A stretch of DNA of 12,070 bases from an uncultured Pseudobdellovibrionaceae bacterium (GCA_937900305.1 CALCCV010000678.1:1-12070); one strand, 5' to 3'; shown: positions 1-7,215, counted from the first letter of the stretch. The notes: generated by a model from the letters alone, not told the origin. Program-made: numbers and translations.

Positions 1-2
1 CC

Positions 3-36
3 GTGACTGGAGTTCAGACGTGTGCTCTTCCGATCT
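3..36. other. Illumina TruSeq adapter left on the contig end
   Basis: The bases match the TruSeq multiplexing (read 2) adapter, beginning GTGACTGGAGTTCAGACG and ending GCTCTTCCGATCT. This is library-construction sequence and not genomic DNA. Its presence at the extreme left shows that the window starts at a contig end and that adapter trimming was incomplete. A GTG codon inside it (20-22) makes a false start in frame with the YdeI-like fragment that follows. Confidence 0.97.
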
Positions 37-37
37 T

Positions 38-250
38 GCTTACGACTCCCCTTCCAGCGCCGTCATCCCAAAAGATTTTCTCGATGATTTAAGCCGGAAT
101 AAGAAGGCGCTTTTGTTCTTCAACTCTCTCAACAAGGCAAATCAATATGCCATTGCCTATCGCCTTCAGACTGCAAAAAAACCTGAAACACGTGTGAGAC
201 GAATGAATCTGATTCTGAAGATGATGAGGAAGGGCGAAAAATTCCAATGA
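38..250 (+). CDS. YdeI/OmpD-associated (OmdA-type) family protein, C-terminal fragment
   Basis: About 70 residues form the C-terminal end of a protein whose start is lost at the contig edge. The pattern is IPKDF..DL..NKKAL.FFNSLN, then a hydrophobic helix, then the basic segment TAKKPETRVRRMN, ending in MMRKGEKFQ. In the YdeI/OmpD-associated (OmdA, bacteriocin-protection) family this C-terminal helical module follows the same order: a residue pair around FF..L, then A.kpETR.RRi, then a short basic tail. The biochemical role of the family is poorly defined. The reading frame extends leftward into adapter sequence, so the apparent GTG start at 20 is artificial. The next gene begins about 60 bp downstream on the same strand. 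Confidence 0.72.
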   Translation, partial: AYDSPSSAVIPKDFLDDLSRNKKALLFFNSLNKANQYAIAYRLQTAKKPETRVRRMNLILKMMRKGEKFQ

Positions 251-310
251 GAGATGCCCGAAAATTTAGATCTCAGATATCTGAGATCATCTTTTATGAC
301 TGGAGACGTT

Positions 311-955
311 ATGAGTCGTTTGCGCATTGAGTGTTTTTCAATCTCCCTTGATGGATACGGAGCGGGATTGAATCAAGATCTTGAAAATCCGCTAGGCCGA
401 AATGGCAAGGCCGTGCATGAATGGTTTTTTCCGACACTCACGTTCAACAAAATGATTGGTCAACCTGGCGGCACAACCGGAATCGATAATCAATTTGCAG
501 CGCGGGGATTTGAAGGAGTCGGTGCCAATATCATGGGCCGCAATATGTTTGGCCCCGTTCGCGGTCCTTGGCAGGACGATGAGTGGACGGGATGGTGGGG
601 AGCCAATCCCCCCTATCATTCACCGGTTTTTGTTCTCACCCATCACAAGCGTGAACCCATTGAGATGGAAGGTGGAACCACATTTTATTTTGTCACCGAC
701 GGAATCGAATCTGCTCTTAAGCAGGCGAAAAAGGCCGCCGGCGGAAAAGACATTCGTCTCAACGGCGGTGTCTCGGTGATCCGTCAGTATTTGTCTAAGG
801 GATACGTGGATTACATGCATCTCGCTGTTTCTCCCAAGCTGCTAGGTGCTGGCGAAAACCTTTTTGCGGGACTTGATCTCGTGCAATTGGGTTACGTTGT
901 GAAAGAAAGCACGCACGGAGAAAATGCCACTCACATCATCTTTGAAAAATTATAG
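311..955 (+). CDS. Dihydrofolate reductase-like (RibD C-terminal domain) family protein
   Basis: This is a 214-residue cytoplasmic protein of the RibD-C/DHFR-like fold, a family of NADPH-dependent reductases that is mostly functionally uncharacterised. Visible family features are the opening strand RIECFSISLDGYGAG (residues 4-18), the GRNMFGP nucleotide-site segment (76-82), PVFVLTHH (105-111), the glycine pair in LNGGVSVIRQYL (150-161), and the C-terminal PKLLGAGENLF element (175-185). The ATG at 311 is chosen because GGAG lies just upstream (302-305) and because the family fold begins immediately. An upstream in-frame ATG at 254 would add 19 unconserved residues. Length is typical for the family. 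A strong intrinsic terminator follows, so the transcription unit ends here. Substrate cannot be inferred; true dihydrofolate reductase activity is unlikely for this branch. Confidence 0.87.
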   Translation: MSRLRIECFSISLDGYGAGLNQDLENPLGRNGKAVHEWFFPTLTFNKMIGQPGGTTGIDNQFAARGFEGVGANIMGRNMFGPVRGPWQDDEWTGWWGANPPYHSPVFVLTHHKREPIEMEGGTTFYFVTDGIESALKQAKKAAGGKDIRLNGGVSVIRQYLSKGYVDYMHLAVSPKLLGAGENLFAGLDLVQLGYVVKESTHGENATHIIFEKL

Positions 956-992
956 CCGATTGAGCCTGGAACATAAAACGAAGAGTCCATTG

Positions 993-1016
993 AAAACCCT
1001 CCGGGTTTTATTTTTT
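993..1016 (+). terminator. Rho-independent terminator after the DHFR-like gene
   Basis: A perfect 7-bp stem, AAAACCC pairing with GGGTTTT around the loop TCC, is followed by ATTTTTT. It sits 38 bp after the stop codon on the plus strand. The stem itself ends in a U run in the minus direction, so it might weakly stop the convergent ene-reductase transcript as well. Confidence 0.88.
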
Positions 1017-1059
1017 GAAGCCTATTTATAAAATATCAGTTCTAGCTTGGTAAAAACTC

Positions 1060-2211
1060 TCAAGCGAACTGAGTTTTCCGCGAATAATCCGTGTACCCGA
1101 CGTCACTCCCACCATAAAATGTCGCACGATCGGCCTCATTGTAAGGTCCGTCTTCGGCGATGCGCTCGGGCAGATCGGGGTTTGCGATGAAGAGCCTTCC
1201 GAAAGAAACGGCGTCGGCGTAGCCTTGAGAAATCCAGCGGGCGGCTTCTTCGGGAGTGAATTCTCCGTTCGCGATAAATGGACCCTCGAAGGCTTTTCGC
1301 ATTTTCGCGACGATGTCATTGGCTTGATCGAGGTCTTCGATGTTTCCGCCGTGGCCGTTGGGTCTGACGACGTGAAGATACGCAAGGCCTCGACCCGCGA
1401 GGGCTTTGGCGGCAGCGGTGTAAATCACATTGGGGTTGCTGTCGAAGCTTCCACCGGGACCCCCGATGGGGGTAAGACGCACGCCGATTCGCGATGAGTC
1501 CACGACGGCGGCTAATGCTTCGATAACTTCGACGAGAAGTCTCAAGCGATTTTCGACGGAACCGCCGTATTCGTCGGTTCGTTTGTTGACGGAATCTCGT
1601 AAGAACTGATCGATCAAGTAACCATTGGCAGCGTGCAATTCAATTCCATCAAATCCAGCGCGCAAGGCATTCTTAGCCCCATGTTGATAATCGGCAATGA
1701 TTGTTTTGATTTCGTCTTTGGTCAAGGCCCGTGCTTTGGGATGAGGAACGACCGGTCCTTCTTTGAGGTAGCTACCGACAAACGCCTTGCCTTGCGGTGT
1801 CCACTCGCTGGAGGAAACGGGATTTTTGCCATCGGGTTGAAACACGTTGTGAGAAACCCCACCCACGTGCCACAGCTGATTGAAAATATGTCCACCGGCT
1901 TTGTGAACAGCATCGGTGACAGGCTTCCAACTTTCCACTTGGGCGTCGGTGAAAATTCCAGGGGTCCAAGCGTACCCCTGCCCTTGCGCACTGATTTGAG
2001 TCGCTTCAGAAATAATCAAACCGGCCGATGCCCGTTGAGCATAATAAATCGCGTGAAGCGGTGTTTGCATGTGCGCAGGTGCGGTCGAACGAGAGCGCGT
2101 GAGAGGAGCCATGAAAATTCGATTGGGCAGAGTCATTTCACCAAGAGCCAGAGGTTTAAACAAAGATGCATTTTTCAGGTCATGAGTTTGAGTTTTCAGA
2201 AGATTCTCCAT
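1060..2211 (-). CDS. Old Yellow Enzyme family FMN-dependent ene-reductase (NemA-like)
   Basis: This 383-residue protein is a TIM-barrel flavoenzyme that uses NAD(P)H to reduce activated alkenes, quinones, N-ethylmaleimide-type electrophiles or nitro compounds in the cytoplasm. Diagnostic features appear in order: LPNRIFMAPLTRSR (FMN-binding strand, residues 28-41), QLWHVGG (112-118), the active-site H193-x2-N196-x-Y198 in ELHAANGYLIDQFL, NKRTDEYGGSVENR (209-222), R242 in the barrel, FIANGEF (312-318), and GRLFIANPDLPER (338-350), which holds the FMN phosphate. The H/N/Y set corresponds to OYE His191/Asn194/Tyr196, so the enzyme looks intact. The ATG at 2211 lacks a clear Shine-Dalgarno. It lies 36 bp after the monooxygenase-domain gene on the same strand, suggesting co-transcription. 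A nemA-like function is likely, but the exact substrate is not determined. Confidence 0.93.
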   Translation of the reverse strand: MENLLKTQTHDLKNASLFKPLALGEMTLPNRIFMAPLTRSRSTAPAHMQTPLHAIYYAQRASAGLIISEATQISAQGQGYAWTPGIFTDAQVESWKPVTDAVHKAGGHIFNQLWHVGGVSHNVFQPDGKNPVSSSEWTPQGKAFVGSYLKEGPVVPHPKARALTKDEIKTIIADYQHGAKNALRAGFDGIELHAANGYLIDQFLRDSVNKRTDEYGGSVENRLRLLVEVIEALAAVVDSSRIGVRLTPIGGPGGSFDSNPNVIYTAAAKALAGRGLAYLHVVRPNGHGGNIEDLDQANDIVAKMRKAFEGPFIANGEFTPEEAARWISQGYADAVSFGRLFIANPDLPERIAEDGPYNEADRATFYGGSDVGYTDYSRKTQFA

Positions 2212-2247
2212 TTTGGTTCTGCTTTTAATTTGAATTTGATTTTCAGT

Positions 2248-2544
2248 TTAGGCAATTTGCTGAGGATCGAGAACAAAGGCCGTGCGCTCGGCGAGTTCAT
2301 TGATTCGCGAAACATAGTGTTTAAAGTGTGGTGTTTCTCGGTGAGCTGCGATGGCGGCGTGGTCGAGGTAAAGCTCATCAAGAACGAAACGCGAAGGATC
2401 CGCCTGATCCTGCCAAATGTCCCAGCGCAGGGTGCCAGGTTCATTGCGTGAAGGTGTGACCATTCCTTCCAGCAGGGTGCGAAGCGCACTTTCCTTTTCT
2501 GGCCGTGCCTTTAGAATTGCAATAATTTTTATTGGATGAGCCAT
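2248..2544 (-). CDS. Antibiotic biosynthesis monooxygenase (ABM) domain protein, YgiN-like
   Basis: This 98-residue single-domain protein has the ferredoxin-like ABM fold, known for small cofactor-free quinol or anthrone oxygenases that usually work as dimers. Typical elements are IKIIAILKARPEK (first strand, residues 5-17), RNEPGTLRWDIWQD (33-46, the family's 'eGcl.y' strand), LDELYLD (55-61) and the conserved AAHRETPHF (66-74). The start chosen is the third possible codon: GAGG at 2551-2554 on the minus strand is 6 nt from the ATG at 2544. The TTG (2550) and ATG (2547) starts are too close to it. It precedes the ene-reductase by 36 bp and is probably the first gene of that operon. Both proteins could act on quinones, a common pairing in oxidative or electrophile stress loci. 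Confidence 0.85.
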   Translation of the reverse strand: MAHPIKIIAILKARPEKESALRTLLEGMVTPSRNEPGTLRWDIWQDQADPSRFVLDELYLDHAAIAAHRETPHFKHYVSRINELAERTAFVLDPQQIA

Positions 2545-2563
2545 CATCAACCTCGTAAAATGG

Positions 2564-2589
2564 CTCTGGCTAAAGTGTTCTCACCAGAG
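2564..2589. promoter_or_regulatory. Inverted repeat, candidate operator for the ABM/ene-reductase operon
   Basis: CTCTGG and CCAGAG face each other across 14 bp, ending 20 bp upstream of the ABM start codon. On the minus strand a TATACA-like -10 candidate lies immediately upstream of the repeat. Position and symmetry fit a repressor site in the 5' leader. Six-base arms can occur by chance, and no regulator gene is encoded nearby. Confidence 0.25.
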
Positions 2590-2674
2590 TTGTATAAAAT
2601 TTCTTCGACCACTTTGATCTATCTCTGCACGTTTGTCACTGAGAAGCTCTTGAAGTGCAAACGCCTGAGGATTC

Positions 2675-2688
2675 TGCCGGCGCCGGCA
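2675..2688. repeat. Perfect G+C-rich palindrome
   Basis: TGCCGGCGCCGGCA is self-complementary over all 14 bases and stands out from A+T-richer surroundings. No T run follows on either strand, so a classical intrinsic terminator is unlikely. It may be a protein-binding site or a chance palindrome. Confidence 0.45.
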
Positions 2689-2897
2689 AATTTAGGGAGG
2701 TTTCCGGTAGAAGTGATCTGGCACGTGCGTTACCGACACGATCTCGCGCACACCAGTGCAGTGGTACTCTTTTTTAAAGCTGTTTCGTGGCAACGGTTTG
2801 TAGTTATTAATAGTTCGGAAACGAAACTTCGACCCGAGCGCCCTTTCCAACGGAACTTTCCATTTTTGAGAATCCACCAGGTCTATTTCTTGGAACT

Positions 2898-4379
2898 TCA
2901 GGGATGGCTGGAAAATAAAGATTCACATCTTTTTTCAGCTCGTAATCGCGAACGATTTTGTATCCTAGATAAGAATTCTTGCCAGAGAGGATCTTCGGTA
3001 TTCATGTTGAAACTATATGCGACCATTGAGTTTTGCATAACGCGATACTTGGAGCCTGGGTACTTCCGTTCCGTACTTGAGTCGAGTTGCTCTACAGTTA
3101 AGTCGGTCAACTCTTGAAAATATTTTTCTGATTCTAAAACGTAAGACTTTTGCCATTTTCCAATTAATATTTCCTGTTTCGGCAACCACGCGTGATTGAT
3201 AAGGCTGTTCGCCATTGGGGTGTAACTGGTAGTCTCTAGAATTCTAACGACAGTAAACATTTCATCACTAACGATTTTCAGTTTTTCGATATGTTCAAGT
3301 TTGTATTTTCTCGCGTAGAGCATAAAGTAGTAGGGGTGTATTACCATGTCCGCTAAGTCTCTAAAGATCAATCGACCGGTTAACTTCATATTTTTATCTA
3401 GTTCAAATAGAAAATTTTGGCCATGAGGGGAATCTAGTCGCAAACCTGTTTTTAAAAATAATTCCGAGAAGGCCCGAGCTAATATTTTAGGTGCATGTAA
3501 GCTCCAAAATTCTTCTGGGTTTGAAAATCCATTTTTCTCAGCGATCATTTTACCGACAGCTTCGTCCGTTATGGCAAAACCAGGTACATAATAAAACTCA
3601 GAGGTGAGGTTTTTCATGTCCGCGGCATCTCTTATAATCAGCGCACGATCCAGTTCGCCAATCGTAAAACCAGCAGGTTCTTCTAAAAAGCCAAAGTGTT
3701 CAAAGCCTATCTCCTTTTGAAGCCCTATCAGGTATTCACTGATCGTTCGCGCATCGCGAGCTTCCCAGGCCAGGCGAGGTTTGCTCGGGTTACTAAAACT
3801 GCCAACCGGTGGAAGTCCGGTGGATGTTTTGACGTAGAAAACGATATGAGAATTCGGATCTTCAACTTCAAATGTTGTGCTCGCAGAAGGATACCCGGTG
3901 TAGTAATAATGTAAGGTCGGATCACCGCCTCGCTGAGTAACAAAGTCGATAATTTCTTTATTGTATTTGTCAATGAATTCGGCACGGGCCCGATTTTTCA
4001 TACCTGCGGACATAAGGTCATCTGCTGTGGGGGCGAGAACCCACCGAATCATTTCAGTTCCATTTGCATCTCTAAAAACAATGGATTCTAATATCCTTGA
4101 ATCAATCGAACTTGATATATCTTTTTGAACCCAGCTTAAGGGAAATTCGACATGAGGAAGTCGAATGATATTTGGATAAGCATGTTGTTTTTTAGGATCA
4201 ACTAATGGGTTCGCTTTCGTTTCGAGTTCGTGGAGTAGAATCACAGCAGAATTTGCGCCATAGGAATTCGTACTCAAAAATGTGAGTAAGAACACCGGTA
4301 AAAAACTGGTCAGGCACCTTATAAGATTTTTTGCCAACAAGTTTTTGTCGGCAAAGGTGCACCATGTTAACAAAGTCAT
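2898..4379 (-). CDS. Exported protein resembling IucA/IucC (NIS synthetase)-type enzymes
   Basis: This is a 493-residue protein with an N-terminal signal sequence: a basic and polar n-region, a hydrophobic stretch at residues 19-37, and probable cleavage near SYG-A (41/42). In the mature part the order of motifs resembles IucA/IucC siderophore synthetases: YPSASTTFEV (163-172) followed by IVFYVKTSTG (179-188), then RALIIRDA (245-252) like the family's 'ilRe' strand, and GLRLDSPHGQN (312-322) followed 18 residues later by RLIFRDLADM. In NIS synthetases the HGQN histidine and the RD acidic residue sit at the ATP/Mg site. Here the usual Arg of the S-x-R-T element is not evident. The ATG at 4379 has GGAG 10 nt upstream; a longer frame to 4481 would bury the signal peptide. 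Family assignment is by eye only. An exported ATP-using enzyme would be odd, so a repurposed fold is possible. Confidence 0.5.
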   Translation of the reverse strand: MTLLTWCTFADKNLLAKNLIRCLTSFLPVFLLTFLSTNSYGANSAVILLHELETKANPLVDPKKQHAYPNIIRLPHVEFPLSWVQKDISSSIDSRILESIVFRDANGTEMIRWVLAPTADDLMSAGMKNRARAEFIDKYNKEIIDFVTQRGGDPTLHYYYTGYPSASTTFEVEDPNSHIVFYVKTSTGLPPVGSFSNPSKPRLAWEARDARTISEYLIGLQKEIGFEHFGFLEEPAGFTIGELDRALIIRDAADMKNLTSEFYYVPGFAITDEAVGKMIAEKNGFSNPEEFWSLHAPKILARAFSELFLKTGLRLDSPHGQNFLFELDKNMKLTGRLIFRDLADMVIHPYYFMLYARKYKLEHIEKLKIVSDEMFTVVRILETTSYTPMANSLINHAWLPKQEILIGKWQKSYVLESEKYFQELTDLTVEQLDSSTERKYPGSKYRVMQNSMVAYSFNMNTEDPLWQEFLSRIQNRSRLRAEKRCESLFSSHP

Positions 4380-4769
4380 TTTTAATGGTCTCCACTTTGA
4401 ATTGCCGAGATTCGATTGATATTCAATCTCGGCGTGCATGACTGAGACAGAAGCGCAATGTGCAAAATTGTTTAGGTCCATCCGCTCATTTCAACTATGG
4501 AAAAATGACCTCCGCCTAGCTAAGATTGCAAAACCGCCACGTCCTATTCGTTCTGACTTCGAGTACAAACAGATGCAACCCCCGAGCCAAGACTTGTCAG
4601 CATCGTAGATTCTTAGAGCTCTTTATAACGCCTCAATAACTCCATACTTTTTATCTAAATGCTAATTTTTGCTCTGTCTTCCGAAATCCCCAGAGGCTCC
4701 AAATTGTCATCCATCCATCTAGATTTGAAGCTTTTTTTGTTTACAAATATAGGATATAGGAGAGCGTTA
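4380..4769. other. Intergenic region between the exported protein and a small broken gene
   Basis: This A+T-rich stretch includes the leader of the minus-strand exported protein. A plus-strand frame ending at a TAG near 4608 is open for roughly 50 codons but has no recognisable start signal or family motif. AGGAG at 4759-4763 is the Shine-Dalgarno of the following broken gene. Nothing else is supported. Confidence 0.4.
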
Positions 4770-5029
4770 ATGCCGTTCACTTTCGTTCACGGCAAGGGGA
4801 TACTTTATCTATTCTGAAAACCAACACCGGAACTGAAGTCAAATATTACCGCGGCAACCTTTTTGTCACTGATAAAGGAAATGGAAATTATTTTTCTTCT
4901 GAAAATAAGCTTATCTTCGAAGAAAAATCGATAGAACAAGTTCAGATCCTTCTCAAAGAAGATAGCGAGATTTTGAATACTCTGTCCAACGGAGTTACTT
5001 TCGAAAAGCTGCATTTGGAATGTAGATAA
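4770..5029 (+). pseudogene. Small hypothetical gene broken by a single-base frameshift
   Basis: An ATG at 4770 has AGGAG 6 nt upstream and encodes MPFTFVHGKG before a stop 15 codons in. At a run of four Gs (4796-4799) the frame one base back becomes open and stays open to TAA at 5027-5029, reading DTLSILKTNTGTEVKYYRGN onward and ending EKLHLECR. That second frame has no start codon of its own, because a stop lies just upstream. Adding one G to the run would give a continuous 86-residue protein, rich in Lys and Glu with alternating strand-like segments. This could be a real inactivating deletion, a sequencing or assembly error in the homopolymer, or less likely a programmed slip. I do not recognise a family. 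Confidence 0.5.
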
Positions 5030-5453
5030 AATCCATTGATTGATGCCCTCCGAGTACCGACTTTGAGTACATGCATCTGGGTGTTGTTTAAACGCAGTCT
5101 AAAAACGTGGAAACTCTTTTTCCGACGACATTACGACTCCATTCGGTAATGCAATTCTTCCTTTGGATATCCGGCGGCAAAAGTGCCGAGCTTTCGACTA
5201 TAGCGGGCTGTTTCGCTGATGGAAAGTCACATAATATTGATCCCAATTTATTTCAATATGATAAAGAGCAAGACGCGTTAATGCGCGAATAACGGCGAAA
5301 ATTACTACTGCGTCTCCCCAGAGGTTTGCACCTGTCAATGACAGTAGCGATTGGGCCGTGAAAAATGACTGCCCCGACGTCTGTCGTCTTCTTGCGGGTG
5401 GGTTTCCCGCTGCCCTATTTCACGGCTCTCCTGATAAAGCACTTTCGGACCAC
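5030..5453. other. Intergenic region containing structured elements
   Basis: No supported gene. A 61-codon plus frame beginning with GTG at 5107 has no Shine-Dalgarno or recognisable feature. A short dyad CTGTCA-A-TGACAG lies at 5332-5344, and a larger folded element at 5355-5426 lies just beyond the stop codon of the minus-strand CLGCH protein. Confidence 0.45.
5355..5426. other. Candidate structured RNA or DNA element with a three-way-junction shape
   Basis: The outer arms GCCGTGAAA (5355-5363) and TTTCACGGC (5418-5426) form a perfect 9-bp stem. Inside are GACG-TCTGT-CGTC (about 5375-5387) and GCGGG-N7-CCCGC (5394-5410). The element begins 28 bp after the stop codon of the minus-strand gene at 5454, so it could form the 3' end of that transcript, an independent small RNA, or a relic of a small mobile element. 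No T run marks it as a standard terminator, and I cannot match it to a known RNA family. Confidence 0.45.
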
Positions 5454-6725
5454 CTACCATGTTTTTAAAGCCTTACAAATCTCCGCCGAAGTCTTCGCTT
5501 GAGTTGGCGCAGCCCATGACAAGCTTTGAATGGGCGAATAATATGCAGGTTTTGTCTCGATGTCGAATAAGGGTGTGAGTTCAGGATTGAGCTTGAGAAT
5601 AAAAAATGTTAGCTCTCGGGACCATTCTCCCGGAGTCATGAAACTATTGCCAGGACCTGGATAAAAATTCATGAAAAAATCCTGCCACGCCAGAGGTGAA
5701 TCCGAAAACATCTTATCCAGGGACGCATACATGTTGTCGGCCTTGCTCAAAAAACGGCTGGTTGCAATTTTATCGCAGCTCCACGCGAGGTAAACCACCT
5801 TGCGTGAGGCATATGGATCTGTCGCGGTTTTTAGCTGGTGGGCGATCTGCTGAAATTGCAACTGTGCCAGATCGCTTGAGAAGGAAGTCAATGGAGAGTT
5901 GTCGTTTCGGAGGTTAAATGTCGGTTCTGAGTTCGGCGATCCATAAGGAACAACTGGCTGAACTGCAATTTGTTTTTTCAAAGACAACAGTGAACCGTAA
6001 CGAGCATGGTTTGGAGCTAGTGTTTCAACAAATGTCTTAAGTGCCTTTGCTGCAGGCTCATTATCAACGATAATCTTTTCACCGGAGCTGGGATCGATTT
6101 CTGTGGCCAAATTGGTTGCGAGCGGACGATCATCGAGTTGACCAAAAACATTTGGCCAAAAGGCATAGTGGTTCCAATTTGGCCGCGGCGTTTCGCGATG
6201 ACAGCCCAAACACAATTGCGGATTTTCGCCGACGATATTCTTCCGCTCTTCGAGGTCTTGAAGGGCATTGTTTTTTTCTTTGCGAGTTAGATTCTTGTCA
6301 CCATCAATGAATTGGCGGCGAGTTTCTGCATCGCCCGTCATAAAAATTTCTTCAAAGACAAACTTCGGAATGCCATTTCGCCTTACAAAGCGCATGGTCT
6401 CGATCGATTCGAATCCTTTTTGCGAAGGATGCCCATTGAAACTCATAACGAAATCTGCGAGTGGCGAAATCAACAAGACTCTTGGATTCTTTAAACTTGC
6501 TTCTTGCAGACTGGGGCTATCAAAAATCAGAATGTGCCGTCCCCGCAATTCTTTGGGTAGCAGGGGCAAAAGATCTTCGGTTTTTTTACTCGCCACAGAG
6601 TCTCTTATCGCCTGAACTCGTCGAAACCAGACTTCGCCGTCAGCTTCTTCTCTAGCCACACTACTCGAAAGGCCCACGAAGAGATTGCCAAAAAAAAATA
6701 GGGACCTTAACGTTCGACTTATCAT
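5454..6725 (-). CDS. Exported protein with one haem c-binding motif (CLGCH)
   Basis: This 423-residue protein is predicted to be exported. It has a basic start MISRTLR, a hydrophobic core at residues 9-20 and a likely signal peptidase site after SVA (22-24). The single CxxCH motif, C172-LG-C175-H176 in NPQLCLGCHRETPRPNW, is the covalent haem c attachment site of cytochromes, which are assembled in the periplasm. Only two other cysteines are visible (C317 and C417). The motif lies mid-protein within a Trp/Asn-rich stretch (PNWNHYAFWPN, 182-192), unlike small class I cytochromes where it is near the N terminus. The N-terminal half contains FDSPSLQEAS and PRVLLISPLADFVMSFNG. The ATG at 6725 has GGGAG 8 nt upstream. 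No partner redox gene is adjacent. I do not recognise the family; electron transfer or a haem-bearing structural role are both open. Confidence 0.62.
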   Translation of the reverse strand: MISRTLRSLFFFGNLFVGLSSSVAREEADGEVWFRRVQAIRDSVASKKTEDLLPLLPKELRGRHILIFDSPSLQEASLKNPRVLLISPLADFVMSFNGHPSQKGFESIETMRFVRRNGIPKFVFEEIFMTGDAETRRQFIDGDKNLTRKEKNNALQDLEERKNIVGENPQLCLGCHRETPRPNWNHYAFWPNVFGQLDDRPLATNLATEIDPSSGEKIIVDNEPAAKALKTFVETLAPNHARYGSLLSLKKQIAVQPVVPYGSPNSEPTFNLRNDNSPLTSFSSDLAQLQFQQIAHQLKTATDPYASRKVVYLAWSCDKIATSRFLSKADNMYASLDKMFSDSPLAWQDFFMNFYPGPGNSFMTPGEWSRELTFFILKLNPELTPLFDIETKPAYYSPIQSLSWAAPTQAKTSAEICKALKTW

Positions 6726-7215
6726 AGGTCATACTCCCGAAGCTTTTCAGAAAGTTCGCGTTTAAGGAATGCTGCAAAGTGTATTCCTGTAAGCTAGATC
6801 TAGTTTCGACCTGGCAACAAACCCATTCCGCTTCCCCAATTTTGGTAACTGATTGTCAGTAAAATGACGGCGTCGAAGACTGTGGTCTCACATTGAGACA
6901 AACAGATAGTCTTTAGCTCTCCATCTGCATATTTAGATCTCCGAATAGATTCGATGAGAAAGATGCAAACGGAAGTTAAAGTTTGGACGACCAAAAGAAA
7001 TCATGCGAAAGTTAAAATCCGGTGGCCATTCACTAAAGACAAAGCGCGATTAAAATTTCAATCGCGCGACCAAGAATTATGAATAAATTAATGTTACAGA
7101 GGACGTAGAACGGCGTTGCGCCGTAAGTTGGTGTGTCAGGACGAGACTCTCGGTATTCGCTCGTCTCTTGGCGAGATCAACTGAACAACAGATCCGCGCC
7201 GTATTGGCAAGGATC
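6726..7215. other. Intergenic region with several hairpins
   Basis: No gene is supported. The right part (about 7095-7185) is rich in small dyads: ACGGCG-TTG-CGCCGT (7110-7124) and GACGAG pairing with CTCGTC (7140-7165). A clearer hairpin at 7044-7067 may terminate the leftward operon. A 10-bp palindrome CTAGATCTAG lies at 6794-6803, upstream of the CLGCH protein gene. Confidence 0.4.
7044..7067 (-). terminator. Candidate terminator of the leftward two-gene operon
   Basis: An 8-bp stem, GCGCGATT with AATCGCGC, encloses an 8-nt A/T loop. On the minus strand it is followed by TTTGTCTTT. It lies about 150 nt beyond the stop codon at 7216. The tail is interrupted by G and C, so termination strength is uncertain. 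Confidence 0.5.

Larger units (their letters stand above)
2551..2897. other. Intergenic region upstream of the ABM/ene-reductase operon
   Basis: No convincing gene is present. Two dyads are visible: CTCTGG-N14-CCAGAG (2564-2589) just upstream of the ABM gene, and a perfect 14-bp G+C-rich palindrome at 2675-2688. A short minus-strand GTG frame (2692-2877, 61 codons) starts 20 bp after the exported protein's stop codon but has no good Shine-Dalgarno and no family features, so it is not called. Confidence 0.5.

Noticed and set aside
1225..2451. Long plus-strand frames opposite the ene-reductase and ABM genes
   Set aside because: They are antisense shadows of confidently identified genes and show no family motifs.
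2692..2877. 61-codon minus-strand frame 20 bp after the exported NIS-like gene
   Set aside because: GTG start, weak Shine-Dalgarno and no recognisable motif. It may be a chance frame.
5107..5292. 61-codon plus-strand frame beginning METLFPTT
   Set aside because: GTG start without a Shine-Dalgarno, in an intergenic region of doubtful coding character, with no family feature.
4687..5324. TCCCCAGAGG occurring at 4687-4696 and 5315-5324
   Set aside because: A 10-base direct repeat with only two copies and no shared flanks is too weak to call a mobile-element boundary.
6800..6994. 64-codon minus-strand frame upstream of the CLGCH protein gene
   Set aside because: Its composition does not look like a protein, and it shows no start signal or motif.
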